From: Corallococcus sp. NCRR
Lineage (GTDB): Bacteria > Myxococcota > Myxococcia > Myxococcales > Myxococcaceae
DNA length: 64,000 bases
Assembly: GCF_026965535.1 (NCBI RefSeq)
Contig: NZ_CP114039.1
Span: 6,758,001 to 6,822,000 of the forward strand
Direction of reading: 5' to 3'
The translations under genes were made by a program, and so were the position numbers. Shown here one piece after another: positions 62,306 to 64,000 of this stretch (positions are counted from its first letter, which is position 1; every line of letters begins with the position of its first letter). The notes below the pieces were generated by a model that was not told the origin of the DNA, searched no databases, and was given only the letters and a program-made list of their open reading frames with translations.

Positions 62306-62590
62306 CTAGTGCAGCGTCGCGTGCTTTGGCTCCCAGCCAGTCTCGATGAGGAGGAGGAGGCGCCGCGCGCGGCTCATCACCTCCCGGCCCTTCGCCCCCT
62401 GGTGGGGTGTCCGCCTGGCCCAGCCGAGCCCCTGGGGGGCCAGCTCCACGCGGTGCACGCCCTCGCGGTCCTCCACGATGATGGACCGCGCTCCGTCGAG
62501 CCGGAACACCCGGGGCAGCAGGTCTGCCGCGCGCGTCTCGGCCACCAGCTCGTCCGGGGTAGCGGGCGTGTCGTCATCCTCGTCCGTCAT
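62306..62590 (-). CDS. Small acidic hypothetical protein
   Basis: 94 residues from the ATG at 62590 (upstream in-frame starts at 62605 and 62626 exist; none has a good ribosome-binding site). Begins MTDEDDDTPATPDEL, then a basic second half (RARRLLLLIETGWEPKHATLH). No family known. Confidence 0.6.
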   Translation of the reverse strand: MTDEDDDTPATPDELVAETRAADLLPRVFRLDGARSIIVEDREGVHRVELAPQGLGWARRTPHQGAKGREVMSRARRLLLLIETGWEPKHATLH

Positions 62591-62663
62591 GGCCGCCGCG
62601 TACACCGCCAGGCACCGCGGCGCCATCCTCCGGCCGGGGGACACCTGGTGGCCCGCAACGACA

Positions 62664-62696
62664 ACGCCCCCCAGACCGCGTGGGCCTGGGGGGCGT
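62664..62696. terminator. 11-bp hairpin between two minus-strand genes
   Basis: ACGCCCCCCAG (62664-62674) pairs perfectly with CTGGGGGGCGT (62686-62696) around an 11-base loop, directly after the stop of the 63293 gene. It may end that transcript or attenuate the next gene. Confidence 0.6.
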
Positions 62697-62720
62697 GGGT
62701 TCACTGTGCCTGGTGCCGCG

Positions 62721-63293
62721 TCACGCCACGTAGGTGACGAGGACGCGCAAGCCCCGGTCGCTTCGCACCTCCGCGCGTTGGATCCGCGTGAAGGGGATGC
62801 TCGCAACCTGCGTCCGCCCCCCGGTCGGCTGGCCTACCCACACGCATGGGGCCGGGTTCGGCTGCCGCAGCGCATTCGCGGTCGCTGCGTCCACGTAGCC
62901 GACCAGGTGCAGGTTGCCGGCCGTGTCTCGGTGCACCTCCACGCCTCCACCGCTTCCCGCCGTAATGACCGTCTCGCTGTTGAGCGCCACCAGGCCCCCC
63001 AGCGGGGCATACGCGTACCGCCCCCGTCCCAGCTGCGCGATGGTGTCCCCACGCACGCTGCCCGGGGGCATCGTCACGCCGTGCAGCTCCCGGAGCTGGG
63101 CGAGCGTCATCCCCACCGCACCCGCTGGCGCCTGGGGCTCGTGAGGCGTGTACGGCGCCGGGTGGGAAGGCCGTTCCTTGCGGACGAGGATGTCCGGGGC
63201 ACGGGCCGTCTGTCGGCCGCGCCGCTGACCTGCGACGAACCCCAGCCCGCCGAAGAGTGCCGCCGCCGACGCGGTGAAGAGGAGGGTCTTCAT
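62721..63293 (-). CDS. Hypothetical membrane-anchored protein
   Basis: 190 residues. N-terminal hydrophobic segment with a GxxxG run (AAALFGGLGFVAGQRRGRQ) acting as anchor or uncleaved signal, then a Pro-rich linker and a C-terminal beta-rich domain (about 95-190, including ASIPFTRIQRAEVRSDRGL). A MTLAQLRELHGV helix sits in the middle. No family recognised. Lies 6 bases after its upstream neighbour, so cotranscribed. Confidence 0.7.
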   Translation of the reverse strand: MKTLLFTASAAALFGGLGFVAGQRRGRQTARAPDILVRKERPSHPAPYTPHEPQAPAGAVGMTLAQLRELHGVTMPPGSVRGDTIAQLGRGRYAYAPLGGLVALNSETVITAGSGGGVEVHRDTAGNLHLVGYVDAATANALRQPNPAPCVWVGQPTGGRTQVASIPFTRIQRAEVRSDRGLRVLVTYVA

Positions 63294-63299
63294 GGCGCG

Positions 63300-63833
63300 T
63301 CAGCCGCCCTTCTTCTGGCCCAGCGTGGAGGGGAGGGGAACGCCAGCCAGGCCGAACAGGCCCACCGCACCAGCCAGCGCGAAGCCACGAACAGGGCCAT
63401 CCGGCAGCGTCTGCGCGAACTGCGCGAGGATGCCTGCCACCGCGAGACAGGGAACCGCGACGCTGGCCTTCACCAGGGGCTTACCGGTGGTGATGCTGGG
63501 AATGGTGGTGGCGACGCCGGCAACCGCCGCGAGCGCCATCGCCAGCACGCCCAGCGCCAGGTCGTAGGGCACGGGGAGGATGCCCGCGAGGAACGCGCCG
63601 ACGCTGGCCAGCGTCGCGAGGACGGCCGCCACGCGCTTGGACACGAGGCCATGGCGCGGCTCCTCCGCCGGGGCCTCGGTGGTGGTGGTGAGCGTGCCCA
63701 TGGGCTCCGTCACCGGCTCCAGCGCCAGCTCGGGCGCCGGCAGCGGCTGGAACTTCCGCAGCGTCACGGCCGCGCCGCTCTCCGCCGTCGTCATCACTTC
63801 GATTTCTTCGTTCGCTTCGATGGGCTCGGGCAT
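63300..63833 (-). CDS. Hypothetical protein with C-terminal membrane segments
   Basis: 177 residues from the ATG at 63833 (CCGGAG upstream; a GTG at 63836 is also possible). An acidic N-terminal half (1-65) precedes four hydrophobic segments (ATLASVGAFLAGILPVPYDL, LALGVLAMALAAVAGVATT, ASVAVPCLAVAGILAQFA, FALAGAVGLFGLAGVPL). The small multi-helix layout is loosely holin-like, but holins are not identifiable by eye. Confidence 0.7.
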   Translation of the reverse strand: MPEPIEANEEIEVMTTAESGAAVTLRKFQPLPAPELALEPVTEPMGTLTTTTEAPAEEPRHGLVSKRVAAVLATLASVGAFLAGILPVPYDLALGVLAMALAAVAGVATTIPSITTGKPLVKASVAVPCLAVAGILAQFAQTLPDGPVRGFALAGAVGLFGLAGVPLPSTLGQKKGG

Positions 63834-63876
63834 CACGTTCTCCGGAGCTGCGTGGGACTGCGAGAAGGGGAGGGGA

Positions 63877-64000
63877 CTACTTGCGCGGCGCGGCCGGGGA
63901 GGCGCCGCGGTGCGCTGCCTCCAGGAGGGCGATGCGGCTCCTGGTGGTGTGCCTGAAGGCCTTGAACTCGGCGTTGAGCGAGCGGAGCTGCTTCCGCACC
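63877..64000 (-). CDS. C-terminal end of a gene entering from the right edge
   Basis: A minus-strand frame open from the window edge to TAG at 63877-63879; 40 residues visible, mostly helical and basic (VRKQLRSLNAEFKAFRHTTR, then ARRGASPAAPRK-like tail). Too short to name; it is 43 bases upstream of the next minus-strand gene, so it probably heads the same transcript. Confidence 0.5.
   Translation of the reverse strand, partial: VRKQLRSLNAEFKAFRHTTRSRIALLEAAHRGASPAAPRK

Overview
The window is very GC-rich, densely packed DNA with GTG/TTG starts, many 1-4 bp start/stop overlaps and a large signalling and lipoprotein repertoire. This fits a myxobacterium of the Myxococcus/Corallococcus group (inference from gene content and style; no database search was possible). 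About 58 protein genes, two tRNAs and several hairpin terminators can be supported.

Layout. 1-2.3 kb (minus): a lipoprotein cut by the window edge, a secreted beta-barrel-like protein and a zinc-ribbon protein. 2.6-5.8 kb: mlaE-mlaF-mlaD, a phospholipid ABC transporter whose MCE subunit carries a long helical stretch and a beta-rich C-terminus. 5.9-11.0 kb: PfkB kinase, PilZ protein, metallophosphoesterase, lipoprotein, psd and hisS. 11.2-16.6 kb: a tightly coupled operon with a soluble Sec11/SipW-like S26 peptidase domain, a PqqD-like protein, a proline/glutamate-repeat lipoprotein, a secreted protein of about 1,000 residues with a PQQ-type propeller that is broken by two -1 frameshifts, a 51-residue two-cysteine peptide, and an HprK-like P-loop kinase. 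This is the best candidate for an undescribed system: it looks like a ribosomally made, modified peptide system without a recognisable cyclase or ligase. 16.8-26.5 kb: miaA, a DUF308 protein, an unidentified protein with a presequence-like N-terminus, an FAD-oxidoreductase/receiver fusion, a diguanylate cyclase response regulator, tRNA-Leu(CAA), a receiver-cupin protein, an RsmB-type methyltransferase and tRNA-Ala(GGC). 26.5-31.5 kb (minus): a 1,268-residue hybrid histidine kinase and a class I aldolase.

31.6-40.8 kb looks like a lipid locus: a TolC-family protein and an MlaC/HpnM-like periplasmic protein on one side, a serine-palmitoyltransferase-like enzyme with a GNAT-fold partner (possible bacterial ceramide synthase) in the middle, and an HpnN-like RND protein with a PAP2 protein on the other side. 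The divergent promoter region carries a 12-bp inverted repeat. 40.9-50.1 kb holds an aminotransferase, a methyltransferase, a Tim44/zinc-ribbon/TerB protein, and four genes fitting the leucine/isovaleryl-CoA route (HMG-CoA lyase, enoyl-CoA hydratase, acyl-CoA carboxylase beta subunit, acyl-CoA dehydrogenase). 50.1-61.0 kb is a housekeeping block: rnc, two cyclophilins, era, a 24-codon coupling ORF, der, a YfgM-like protein, bamB, Nudix, an RNase H-fold protein and others.

61.5-64 kb differs from the rest: a 769-bp gene-free stretch with strong hairpins and an AT-rich patch, followed by short unrecognised minus-strand genes with hairpins between them. This may be the edge of a mobile element or prophage, but no integrase, capsid or attachment site is visible inside the window.
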